In this document: positions 49,606 to 57,746 of the stretch, one piece after another | Numbering within the stretch: the first letter of the stretch is position 1 | Layout: the number at the start of each line of letters is the position of its first letter | Source: JAWKJY01 sp041393535 | Lineage (GTDB): Bacteria; Actinomycetota; Thermoleophilia; Gaiellales; Gaiellaceae | DNA length: 64,000 nucleotides | Reading direction: 5' to 3' | NCBI GenBank assembly: GCA_041393535.1 | Contig: JAWKJY010000008.1 | Span: 147,220-211,219 of the forward strand | Notes under the pieces: generated by a model | What the model was told of the DNA's origin: nothing | What the model saw: only the letters and a program-made list of their open reading frames with translations | The model's database searches: none | Position numbers and translations under genes: made by a program

Positions 49606-51267
49606 TCACCTCGCGGGGGCCGTGAGGAGCTGCGCGTAGCCCAGCCGCCCGAGCGGCTTCGGCCGCGCGACCTCCTCGCCGGTCGCCGTGTCGAGGACGA
49701 CGACGCGGGTCGGCCCGGCGGTCTCCGGGTAGCCGATCGAGGGGCGCACCGCGCGGGTGAGTGCGAGCGTCAGCGCGGGCGTGGCCTCGAAGGAGACGAC
49801 GTACTCGCCGGCGAGCGCGTGCCATCGCTCGCGGCCGTCCGGTGTGAGCGCGCGGATGCCGTCCTCGCACGATCCGCAGCCGATCAGCGCGATCCCGCCG
49901 GCCGACTGGACGTCCGCGTCGCCGCTGTAGGAGACCGAGAGCAGCGGCTGGCCGATCTGCCAGGTGGTCGTGTCGAGCAGGGCGAGCGCGAGCCCTTCCT
50001 GTTCCCGCGCGAGGATGGGCAGCTTGCCCGCGACCGACGACGTGCGGGCGCGCGTCGGATCCGCCCAGAGGGGCGTCACCTCGCGCGCGAGGCGATGCTC
50101 CCGCAGGGCGAGCGTGTCGAGGTCGACCTCGGTGACGCGGCCCCTGGCGCCGAAGAGGAACGCGCGCCCCGTCTCGTCGGTCGGGATGGAGAGCTTGGTC
50201 AGGCTGGCGAGCCGGTAGGGGATCTCGACCGTCGCGACGTGCCCATCGGGCCGTACGTGGACGAGCAGGTAGGGCCCCTTGACTCGCCGGTCGCGGAAGA
50301 GCAGCAGGTACCCGTTCGGGCTCGGTCCCTGGGCGATCAGCGCCCGGTACCGGGTCAGTGGCACGCGCGTGCGGATGCCGCGATCGGGGTCGACCAGGAG
50401 CATGTCGCGCCGACGGAGCAGGTTGCGCGGCGCCTGGTAGGTCGAGACGAGCACGACGACCGTGTCCGCGGTCGGCCAGACGACGGGACGCGCACTGGTG
50501 TAGGCGTCGTGGCGGTAGTCGACCTCGGCCGTGCCGTTCGCCTCGCGGTCGAGGCTGACCGCGTGCTGCTCGGCGAGGTCGAGGGAGACGACGCGCAGGC
50601 GGTAGCGGCCGTCGATCAGGGCGACGCGCGTGCCGTCGGCCGACACGACCGCCTGCGAGTGCGCGTCGAGCGGGAGCGGCGACGCGGACCCGGCGAGACC
50701 GGTCAGCCGCGCTCGCGATCGCTGCAGCAGGCTGCCGTCGGAGAGGCGGCGCCAGGCCAGCTGCTCCGGGCTCTGCCGCAGGAGGAGCGCCGGTTGCGCG
50801 ACCGGTGTGCCGGCCGGGGCGGCGCCGCCGGCTGGGCGCGGGGCTGCTGTGCGGATCGGCGCGGCTGGGCTCCCGGCCGTGGCGCCCGGAGAGGACGGCA
50901 GCGGCGGCCGCGGGGATGCCGCCTGGGCGCGAGGTGGAGTCGTGGTGTCCGGGGTCGACGTCTCCTGGACGACCGTCGCGATCAGCGCTGCGACCAGCCC
51001 GGCAGTGACGAGCGCGACGACGCGCCGCGTCGTGACGTAGCGGACTGGGAGCACGGTGCGGAACCCGTCCGCGACGTCGCTCGCCGGGCCGAACCGCTCG
51101 ATCGCCCGCTGCTCGGCGGCGCGCTCGTCGACGCCGGCCGCGTGCTCCTCGGCGAACGCCTCGTGCAGGTGCCGCGACGCCTCGGCGACGACCCGGCGAC
51201 GGAGCCGACGCCGACCCGGGAGCCGACGCTCCAGCTCCGCCAGGTACCGCTCGATCAGCTCCGGCAT
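49606..51267 (-). CDS. HAAS-domain membrane protein with extracellular propeller-like region
   Basis: 553 residues. The N-terminus MPELIERYLAELERRLPGRR with ASRHLHEAFAEEHAAGVDER is a HAAS (DUF1700-like) helical domain. One membrane helix VVALVTAGLVAALIATVV (about 80) is followed by a Pro/Ala-rich linker and a beta-propeller-like sensor of about 380 residues (QAVVSADGTRVALIDGRYRL). A PadR gene lies 84 nt upstream on the same strand, the usual HAAS partner. The likely role is membrane sensing; mechanism unknown. Confidence 0.75.
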   Translation of the reverse strand: MPELIERYLAELERRLPGRRRLRRRVVAEASRHLHEAFAEEHAAGVDERAAEQRAIERFGPASDVADGFRTVLPVRYVTTRRVVALVTAGLVAALIATVVQETSTPDTTTPPRAQAASPRPPLPSSPGATAGSPAAPIRTAAPRPAGGAAPAGTPVAQPALLLRQSPEQLAWRRLSDGSLLQRSRARLTGLAGSASPLPLDAHSQAVVSADGTRVALIDGRYRLRVVSLDLAEQHAVSLDREANGTAEVDYRHDAYTSARPVVWPTADTVVVLVSTYQAPRNLLRRRDMLLVDPDRGIRTRVPLTRYRALIAQGPSPNGYLLLFRDRRVKGPYLLVHVRPDGHVATVEIPYRLASLTKLSIPTDETGRAFLFGARGRVTEVDLDTLALREHRLAREVTPLWADPTRARTSSVAGKLPILAREQEGLALALLDTTTWQIGQPLLSVSYSGDADVQSAGGIALIGCGSCEDGIRALTPDGRERWHALAGEYVVSFEATPALTLALTRAVRPSIGYPETAGPTRVVVLDTATGEEVARPKPLGRLGYAQLLTAPAR

Positions 51268-51351
51268 CGAGCCGCCTCCCCGTCCAGCTGCCCCTGCGAG
51301 CCCGGCCTACGCCCTGACCAGCGCATCCCGCCTCCCGGTCGTGGTTCGTCG

Positions 51352-51684
51352 CTAGCCCTGCCAGCGGGGGGCGAGCACCCGGTTCATCGCCGACGCGAAG
51401 GAGCGCCACTCCTCGCCGCGCCGGGCGAGCGCCGCGCGGCCCTCGGGCGTCAGGCTGTACAGCCGCCGCGGCCTTGGGCCGTCCCCTTTCTCCCAGCGCG
51501 AGCGGAGCAGCGTCGCCCGCTCCAGCCGGTGAAGGGCCGGGTAGATCGTCCCCTCCTTCAGCTCGAACAGGCCCTCGGAGCGGCGGTTCAGCTCGACGAT
51601 GATCCCGTAGCCGTGGAGGGGGGCCTGCTCCACCACGCTGAGGATCAGCAGGTCGAGATGTCCCTTGAGAGCCTCGCCTTGCAT
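51352..51684 (-). CDS. PadR-family transcriptional regulator
   Basis: 110 residues, the short PadR type. ALKGHLDLLILSVVEQAPLH, then GYGIIVELNRRSEGLFELKE, GTIYPALHRLERATLLRSRW. First gene of the operon with the HAAS protein. Its promoter is near consensus and leaves almost no leader. Confidence 0.96.
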   Translation of the reverse strand: MQGEALKGHLDLLILSVVEQAPLHGYGIIVELNRRSEGLFELKEGTIYPALHRLERATLLRSRWEKGDGPRPRRLYSLTPEGRAALARRGEEWRSFASAMNRVLAPRWQG

Positions 51685-51693
51685 TGCTTTGCG

Positions 51694-51722
51694 ATCCTAT
51701 GCTTATGCTCGGGGCGTGTCAA
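51694..51722 (-). promoter_or_regulatory. Near-consensus sigma-70 promoter, nearly leaderless
   Basis: On the minus strand: TTGACA, 17-nt spacer, TAGGAT. The -10 ends 10 nt before the PadR ATG (51684), predicting a 5' leader of only 2-4 nt. No SD is present. The spacer carries a direct repeat GCATAAGCATA, a possible autoregulatory site. From 51723 to 52002 I see no gene. Confidence 0.7.
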
Positions 51723-52002
51723 GCGTCGCGGCGGCGGGCTCGCCTTCCCGGATGGCCGAGCGTGCCACCCCGCGTACGGCCGCCTGAGCACGTCGGGGTC
51801 GCGCCCCGGGGCGAATCGTCCGCTCGTGACAGCCGGCGCCCCGGCGAGCTCGCGGCCCTGGCGGATCGGGCCGTCTGTGGCGCCTGGTGGGACCCCGTCC
51901 CGAAGACAGCCCGACCGCCGCTGCCGACCGCGACCCGTCGTGGCCGTTTCCCGGAGGGCGGATCGGGGCAGCCCGCGAACAGCGAGCGGGAGGAGGACGT
52001 CG

Positions 52003-52449
52003 ATGGCCTGCACGAGCAGGCTGATCAGGCTGGGGGACAGCGGGCTCACCGTCGCCGACCCCGCAGAGGACGTCCGCGGCCGGAAGGCCGTGGACCGGGA
52101 CGGCGAGGAGATCGGGAAGATCGACGACCTGTTCGTCGACGAGCAGGAGCGCAGGGTGCGCTTCCTGGAGCTGCAGAGCGGCGGCTTCCTCGGCCTGGGC
52201 GGCGAGACCCGGCTCGTTCCGGTCGACGCCGTGACGGATATCGACGACGATCACGTCTACGTCGGCGAGAGCCGTGAGCGGATCCACGGCTCGAGGCCGT
52301 ACGAGCCGTCGCTCGCCGAGGAGCGCTCGTACTGGGAGGAGGCATACGGGTACTACGGCGCAGCGCCCTACTGGGGGCTCGGCTACGCGTATCCGCTCTA
52401 CCCGTTCGCTCGCCGCCCCACCGAGCGGGAGCCCGATCGGCCCGCCTGA
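52003..52449 (+). CDS. PRC-barrel domain protein
   Basis: 148 residues. VRGRKAVDRDGEEIGKIDDL followed by RVRFLELQSGGFLGLGGETR and LVPVDAVTDIDDDHVYVGES is a PRC-barrel. The C-terminal third is Tyr/Pro-rich (GYYGAAPYWGLGYAYP). ATG 52003 has a strong SD GGGAGGAGGA. Role unknown. Confidence 0.9.
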   Translation: MACTSRLIRLGDSGLTVADPAEDVRGRKAVDRDGEEIGKIDDLFVDEQERRVRFLELQSGGFLGLGGETRLVPVDAVTDIDDDHVYVGESRERIHGSRPYEPSLAEERSYWEEAYGYYGAAPYWGLGYAYPLYPFARRPTEREPDRPA

Positions 52450-52664
52450 CCGGAGCATGTCTGTCCCGGCGCCGGGCACTCGAACGCCACGTGCCCACTG
52501 ATCTCGCACGCCCGCCGGCTCCTCCAGCAGCGCACCGCGGAGGAGCGCCGGAGCAGCGGCGGAGGCCGCGCTCGGGTCGATCGCGGGGAACGAGCGGCCC
52601 GTCCGGCTCGTCTCCGTCGCCGACCTCCGGCGAGCGGTCGAGGTGGACGGTCGCCTGGCGGGCC

Positions 52665-53457
52665 TCAGGCGACGGCCGCGATCGCCTGCAGGCGCGCGAG
52701 GCAGGCGACCTGCTCCTGTCGCGAGCGCATCGGCACGACGGGCGAGCGGGAGGCGCCGTGGTCCGGCCGGAACCCGGTGCGTTCGCCGATCCGTCCGTCC
52801 GCGACGCGGAGGAGCGTCCCCTCGGCGACCTCCTCGAGCTCGAGCTCGACGCGCGCGTAGCGGCTGGCCAGGAGCAGCGCCTCGCGGGTGGACGCGAACA
52901 GGAGCTCCCGTCTGCCGACGCCGAGCCAGAGCGGCCGCCGGGCGCCCCGCGCGACGTGGAGGGCGCCGGGCTCGCGCTCGTCCAGCCACGCGGCGGCCAT
53001 CGTGCCGCGCAGCTCCTCGAGCGCGAGGACGACCTCGTCGCAGCGGTGCTCGACCGAGGCGAAGATGACCTCGGAGTCGACCGTCATCTCGGGCTCGTGG
53101 CGACGCCAGCCGCGGCGCCGGAACACGGCGTCGTCGTTGTCGATCACGCCGTTGTGGACCCTACGACCACGGACCCGTGGCGAATCGGGTGGTTGTTGGC
53201 CTCGATGCTCGGGTGGCCCTTGGTGAAGTCGCGGACGTGCAGCAGGACGTGGCGGGCGTCCAACGGCACCTCGAGCTCCTCGATCAGGCCGCTCGCCCCG
53301 TCCGCCGCTTCTCGACGTGGACGCCCGCCGCCGTGGCGACGGCGTACCCGGCGGCGTGCGCACCGCGCTCGGCGATGCCGGCGAGCAGCGCCTGGGCGAC
53401 GAGCGTCCGGTCGACCGCGCTGTCCGGGGCGAAGCTGATGCCGGCGATCCCGCACAC
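52665..53457 (-). pseudogene. Class II glutamine amidotransferase, two frameshifts
   Basis: About 264 residues if joined. GTG 53457 places Met directly before the catalytic Cys (CGIAGI), the normal class II arrangement. An upstream ATG would add nine residues before it. Glutamine-binding motifs follow in the next frames: HVRDFTKGHPSIEANNHPIR and VHNGVIDNDDAVF. Frame changes near 53290 and 53160. No synthase domain follows, so it is a stand-alone GATase (YafJ-like). 52450-52664 holds no supported gene. Confidence 0.7.
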
Positions 53458-53568
53458 GTCAGCGCCCGAACCGTTCGTGAGCATTCGCTAATACCACGCT
53501 CATGCCCTGGTCACGCTAGCGGCAGCGCCCCCGGCTCCGCCACCCCTCAACGAACGCTTAACGCGCGA

Positions 53569-53602
53569 CCCGGGCTCGGGCCCCGCCAGGCCCGAGCCCG
53601 GG
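53569..53602. terminator. Perfect 14-bp hairpin in a 442-bp gap
   Basis: CCCGGGCTCGGGCC pairs with GGCCCGAGCCCGGG across CCGCCA. It lies between the divergent GATase (minus) and lipoprotein (plus) genes, so it is not in a normal terminator position; attenuation or a regulatory stem is possible. Nothing else is clear in 53458-53899. Confidence 0.5.
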
Positions 53603-53899
53603 GCTCGGCGGCGGGGACGACGCTCGGCGCGTCATCGCTCCCGCGGAACGGACGCGCGCCCTCGAGGTGCGGGACGAGGCCGGGCGATCGGATCCGCTCC
53701 GACCTCGCGATCGTCCGGGATGCGACGCCGCGACCGCGGGCTGCGCGGGTCGTCCCGGCGAGGAGCGGCCGGGGCCATCTGCGCGGGCGGGCGCTCCGCA
53801 TGACGGGGGCACGCGTCCCTCGGCCTCGCGGCCGTGGACCGAACCGCCCCGGGTGTCCCGTCGAATCCTCCCTGACCGTCCCGATGAAGGGGGGAACTG

Positions 53900-54739
53900 A
53901 TGAGAGCCCGCACGATCACCGCAGCCTGCGCGCTGCTCGCCACGACCGCCGCGCTCGCCGCGTGCGGCGGCGACGACGACACGAGCGAGCCGGCAACGCC
54001 GACGCCCACGACCGCGCCGAGCCCGGCGCCTGCACCAGCGGAGTCGCCGCCACCCGCCATGACCGAGCCCGCGCCCAGCGGCTCGGACGACGCGATGACC
54101 GGCATGGATCACGGCGCGACGGACACGATGCCCGAGGACGCGGTGCCGACGGAGTCGATGCCGGCCGGGTCGACGCCCGCGGAGACGACCGGCGCGGCCG
54201 AGCCCGCCGCGAGCGCGGCGGCCGATCTGCGGGTGACGCTGGATCGGTTGCTCGGTGAGCATGCCGTGCTGGCGGTGTTCGCGATGCAGAAGGGGATCGA
54301 TGGTGCGGAGGACTTCGAGTCGATCGCGGGGGCGCTGGATGCGAACACGGACGATCTCGGCGACGCGATCGGGAGCGTCTACGGGCCGGATGCGCAGGAG
54401 GCGTTCGAGCAGCAGTGGCGGACGCACATCGGCTTCTTCGTCGACTACGTGACCGCGACGGCGAAGGAGGACGAGGCTGGTCGGCAGGAGGCGCTCGATG
54501 GCCTGGCGGGCTACCGTCAGGCGTTCAGCCAGTTCATGGCGAAGGCGACGGGTCTGGAGGCCGATGCCGTGGCCGGTCTGTTGCAGGCGCACGTGATGCA
54601 GCTGATCGAGGCGTTCGACACGTATGCGATGGGCGACTATGCGACCGCCTACGGGCAGGCGCGTGAGGCCTACCACCACATGTTCATGACCGGCGACGGC
54701 CTCGCCGCCGCCATCGCCGCGCAGCAGGCTGCGGGGTAG
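53900..54739 (+). CDS. Lipoprotein with Met/His-rich linker and helical domain
   Basis: 279 residues. Lipobox AALAAC. A low-complexity Pro/Thr/Ala linker with MTGMDHGATDTMPEDA could bind metal. A helical domain (about 113-275) has two similar halves (LLGEHAVLAVFAMQ and LLQAHVMQLIEAF) and AYHHMFMTGD. Strong SD. From about 54236 the codons shift to more T- and G-ending (GAT, GGT, TTG) than its neighbours. Family not recognised. Confidence 0.7.
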   Translation: MRARTITAACALLATTAALAACGGDDDTSEPATPTPTTAPSPAPAPAESPPPAMTEPAPSGSDDAMTGMDHGATDTMPEDAVPTESMPAGSTPAETTGAAEPAASAAADLRVTLDRLLGEHAVLAVFAMQKGIDGAEDFESIAGALDANTDDLGDAIGSVYGPDAQEAFEQQWRTHIGFFVDYVTATAKEDEAGRQEALDGLAGYRQAFSQFMAKATGLEADAVAGLLQAHVMQLIEAFDTYAMGDYATAYGQAREAYHHMFMTGDGLAAAIAAQQAAG

Positions 54740-54970
54740 CGATGGCCATGTCCGGCGGGGTGCCGTCCACCCGGGCGGCACCCCGCGCGGGAACGAGCCG
54801 CGGGCCCGGCGGGCGGAGATGGAGATCCGGGGCCGGCATGCAGCGCACTCGACGAATCGCGCCCCGGCTGGCACACCGGTCCGCGGTGCGCTCTCGCTGC
54901 GCCCCGGTCGCCGCCCTTCTACGCGGTCTCGGGCGGCGATCGAGGTCAACTGCCGGGCCCACGAGGAAGA

Positions 54971-55004
54971 AGCCGGAATCCCGCTCTAGGAGCGGGATTC
55001 GGCT
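54971..55004 (-). terminator. Terminator of the tRNA-Ser locus
   Basis: Stem AGCCGGAATCCCGCT with its near-perfect complement (one bulge), loop CTAGG, then a T-rich tail TTCTTCCTCG on the minus strand. It sits 8 nt past the tRNA 3' end, its normal place. Confidence 0.75.
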
Positions 55005-55012
55005 TCGCGAGG

Positions 55013-55071
55013 CGGAGGGGGAGGGATTTGAACCCTCGAGGGACGGAACCGCCCCTAACGGTTTTCGAGAC
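55013..55071 (-). tRNA. 3' half of tRNA-Ser(CGA), 5' half missing
   Basis: Minus strand: anticodon loop CTCGAAA (anticodon CGA), anticodon 3' stem ACCG, a 7-bp long variable arm (class II), perfect T arm GAGGG TTCAAAT CCCTC, acceptor 3' strand CCCCTCC and discriminator G. Identity ends at the anticodon loop (about 55071); the following bases do not form the 5' half. No CCA encoded. Looks like an attachment-site remnant. Confidence 0.85.
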
Positions 55072-55083
55072 AAGTGGGGAACC

Positions 55084-55134
55084 TCATTGATGCTGGTCTT
55101 TCGGCTGATGCGCGACAGTTTGTGCGACAGTCAT
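55084..55134 (-). pseudogene. Possible integrase C-terminal tail beside the tRNA fragment
   Basis: Minus-strand frame MTVAQTVAHQPKDQHQ then TGA. Such Val-Ala-Gln repeats occur at the ends of tRNA-associated phage integrases, and the position next to a tRNA 3' end fits. Too short for firm identification. 55135-55249 shows no other gene. Confidence 0.25.
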
Positions 55135-55249
55135 CGCTGGGCCTCGTGGGTGGTAGTTGCCCGGAGCTTCAGCGGACGCGCGCTGTGCGGGACAGAGTCG
55201 CGGGGAGCGGCTCGACGAGATGGGCGACGAGTCGCTGAGCACCATGCAC

Positions 55250-57541
55250 TCAGTGCCGAGGCTTGATCGCGCCGCGGAAGATCGCGATGCCGGACTGGGG
55301 GACGCCACCGATCGAGGTGAACTCGCCGGCGACGATGAGGAGGTGATCCTCGGCGAGGATCGCGTTGATCGGGCCGTTCGCGGCGGGGTTCCATGGTCTT
55401 GCCGTGCCGTTCGCTGTGCTGAGCGCGGCGATGTTGCTGCGGCTCTGGTCGCTGATCTGGCTGAAGCGACCGCCGACGTAGAGCGTGTGATGGTTGAGGG
55501 CGAGTGCGTCGACCGGCCCGTCGGGGTTGGGGTTCCAGGTGGTTGTTCTTCCCGTCGTCGTGCTGAGGGCGGCGAGCCCGCGTCGCCTGCCGCCGCCGAT
55601 TCGGTTGAAGTTGCCGCTCGCGTAGATGACCCCAGCGCCGGCGGCAAGGGCCGACACGTCCCTGTCTGCGCCTCCTTGCCCGCCGTCGCCGCCGGGATCC
55701 CATTCGGTGACGTACCCGCTTGCCGCATCGAGGGCGGCGATCCCGGAACGCTTCTCGAGGCCGATCGTTCCGAAGTCTCCGCCCACGTACAGCGTGGCTC
55801 CATCGAGTGCGAGCGCTGTCACGGAGAAGTCGGGATCGCAGCCTCCGCCTTCCGAGTAGGAGTAGTCGCCTGCGAGCGTCGTGGCCCAGATCGTGGCGCC
55901 CGTCGCTCCGGCCAGCGCGACGGGGCCCTGATAGAGGCCACAAGGCGTCTCGGGAGAGGACGGTGCATCCCCGGCGTACGTGACGCCACCGATGAAGAGT
56001 CGGCCGGCCTGCTGAAGGATCGCTGATGGGCCGACGAAGCAGCCGTAGCCTTCGCAGAAGAACTCCACTCCGTAGCTGCGTGACCAGCGCGTCGCGCGGC
56101 CCGTCTCGGGGTCGAGCGCGCCCAGGCCAGATCGCGTCGTGCCACCGATACGGCTGAAGTTACCCGCCGCGTAGATCGCGCCATCACCCGTGGCCAGCGC
56201 CTTGATCGGCGCGTTCGCATCGGGATTCCAGGCAGTCGGGCGGCCGGTCTCGGGATCGAGCGCCGCGCCGTTCCCGCGTGGCACGCCGGCGACCGACCGG
56301 AAGTCGCCGCCCACGTACACGAGGCCGTCAGCCGTGAAGATCACGGACACCCTGCCGTCGGGCCTTGCTGCGAGCGAGCTCACCCCTGCCGTCTCCGCAT
56401 CTACCGCGACCAGCCGGCGGCTGCCCTGCCGGTCGGACACGCTGAACACGCCACCGACGTAGACCGTGCCGGCGTCTACGGCGAGCGCGTCGACCTCCCT
56501 GTAGCCATGCCGTGGGTCGTCGCCCAGGCGCGGGTTCCACGCTCGTGCCGTCCCCGTCGCGGCGTCGATCGCCGCGAGAACGTCGCGTTGCCTGCCGCCG
56601 ATCGGGGTGAGCAGGAATCCGCCGACGTAGACTGTCCCGTCTGACACCGCGAGCGCGTGGATGTCTCCGGCTGCCCCAGGGTTCCAGTCGGCCACTTCGC
56701 CTGTAGTCGCGTCGATCGCGGCGAGCTTCGCCCGCGTCAGACCACCGATCGAGTCGAACTCGCCAGCGACGTACACGCGGTCGCCCTCGATCGCGAGCGC
56801 CGCGACGACCGGCCTTTGGGACGCCGTCGGGCCCGGGTTCCAGCTCGTCACCTGCCCTGTCGAGACGTCGACCGCCGCGAGGCCAGCCCGCCGTTGGTCG
56901 CCGATCCGGCCGAACGAGCCTCCGACGTACAGCGTCTCGTCGTTCGCGACCAACGCCTCCACCGGGCCGTCCGCATCCATTCCGACCTTGACCGGACGTC
57001 CGTCGACGGCGTCTAGGCCGACGAGGTTCCGGCGCTTCTGCCCCCGCACCCGGTCGAACTCGCCGCCCGCGAACACCGTCCCGCCCGCAACCGCGAGCAC
57101 GACCACCGAGCCACGCACGGACGGGTGCCAGCCCGGATCGACCGCCCCGTCAGCGCGGACGTGCGCAAGGTTGCCGCGCACGAACCCGCCGACGCGACTG
57201 AACGTGCCGCCGATGAACACCCCGCCAGCGCCGTCCGAGGCGATCGCTCGCACGGACCCGTCCACCTCCGGCCAGCCCGCCCGAAGCCTCCCGCCGCTCA
57301 CGCCGAGCGGAACGAACCCGCCCGTTCGCGGCCCGAGAGAGCGAAAGTCGCCACCTAGGTACACCGTCCCGTCCGCGCTACGCGCGACCGCGAACACCGG
57401 CCCATCAGGAACCCACGTCCGCTCCGGCGTCTCGCTCAGCGCTCCGGCACCAATCGCCGGCACGAACAGAGTCGCAACCAGCATCAGGTGCACCAATGCC
57501 ATCAAGGAGCGAACGCTGAGCCTCACGAGGTGAGGCTCCAT
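55250..57541 (-). CDS. Exported delta-60 repeat beta-propeller protein 1
   Basis: 763 residues. Signal peptide (LMALVHLMLVATLFVPAIGA). About a dozen repeats of roughly 50 residues with the pattern ALAxxxGTVYVGGxFxxIGG then LAAIDATTGxVxxWNP. Such delta-60 repeats form propellers on secreted proteins. Strongly similar to the protein encoded at 59720-62007, so the two are paralogues. Function unknown. Confidence 0.88.
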   Translation of the reverse strand: MEPHLVRLSVRSLMALVHLMLVATLFVPAIGAGALSETPERTWVPDGPVFAVARSADGTVYLGGDFRSLGPRTGGFVPLGVSGGRLRAGWPEVDGSVRAIASDGAGGVFIGGTFSRVGGFVRGNLAHVRADGAVDPGWHPSVRGSVVVLAVAGGTVFAGGEFDRVRGQKRRNLVGLDAVDGRPVKVGMDADGPVEALVANDETLYVGGSFGRIGDQRRAGLAAVDVSTGQVTSWNPGPTASQRPVVAALAIEGDRVYVAGEFDSIGGLTRAKLAAIDATTGEVADWNPGAAGDIHALAVSDGTVYVGGFLLTPIGGRQRDVLAAIDAATGTARAWNPRLGDDPRHGYREVDALAVDAGTVYVGGVFSVSDRQGSRRLVAVDAETAGVSSLAARPDGRVSVIFTADGLVYVGGDFRSVAGVPRGNGAALDPETGRPTAWNPDANAPIKALATGDGAIYAAGNFSRIGGTTRSGLGALDPETGRATRWSRSYGVEFFCEGYGCFVGPSAILQQAGRLFIGGVTYAGDAPSSPETPCGLYQGPVALAGATGATIWATTLAGDYSYSEGGGCDPDFSVTALALDGATLYVGGDFGTIGLEKRSGIAALDAASGYVTEWDPGGDGGQGGADRDVSALAAGAGVIYASGNFNRIGGGRRRGLAALSTTTGRTTTWNPNPDGPVDALALNHHTLYVGGRFSQISDQSRSNIAALSTANGTARPWNPAANGPINAILAEDHLLIVAGEFTSIGGVPQSGIAIFRGAIKPRH

Positions 57542-57611
57542 GGCTCACCGCCGTGGAGGCCGTCATCGGCCGTGAAATCGCGTGTTCGTCTCGGAGCAAT
57601 GGTCATTGATG

Positions 57612-57660
57612 ACCTCATGCTCGACAAGCGAGGTGCCCGCCCCACCGAGCTAACGCCCGC
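57612..57660 (-). other. tRNA-like 5'-half remnant (uncertain)
   Basis: The minus strand reads GGGCGTTAGCTC (acceptor and D-stem-like), GGGC, then CCTCGCTTGTCGAG, as in a tRNA 5' half. The anticodon 3' stem and T arm are absent. May be chance or decay. It lies upstream of the delta-60 gene in a 205-bp gap. Confidence 0.3.
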
Positions 57661-57746
57661 CGAGCTCTGCGATCGTGGCGTGGTTGCCTGCCCGCGGCGA
57701 TGCAGACTCCACTTGGATCTGCGAAAAGGAGCGAGATCTGGGCGGT

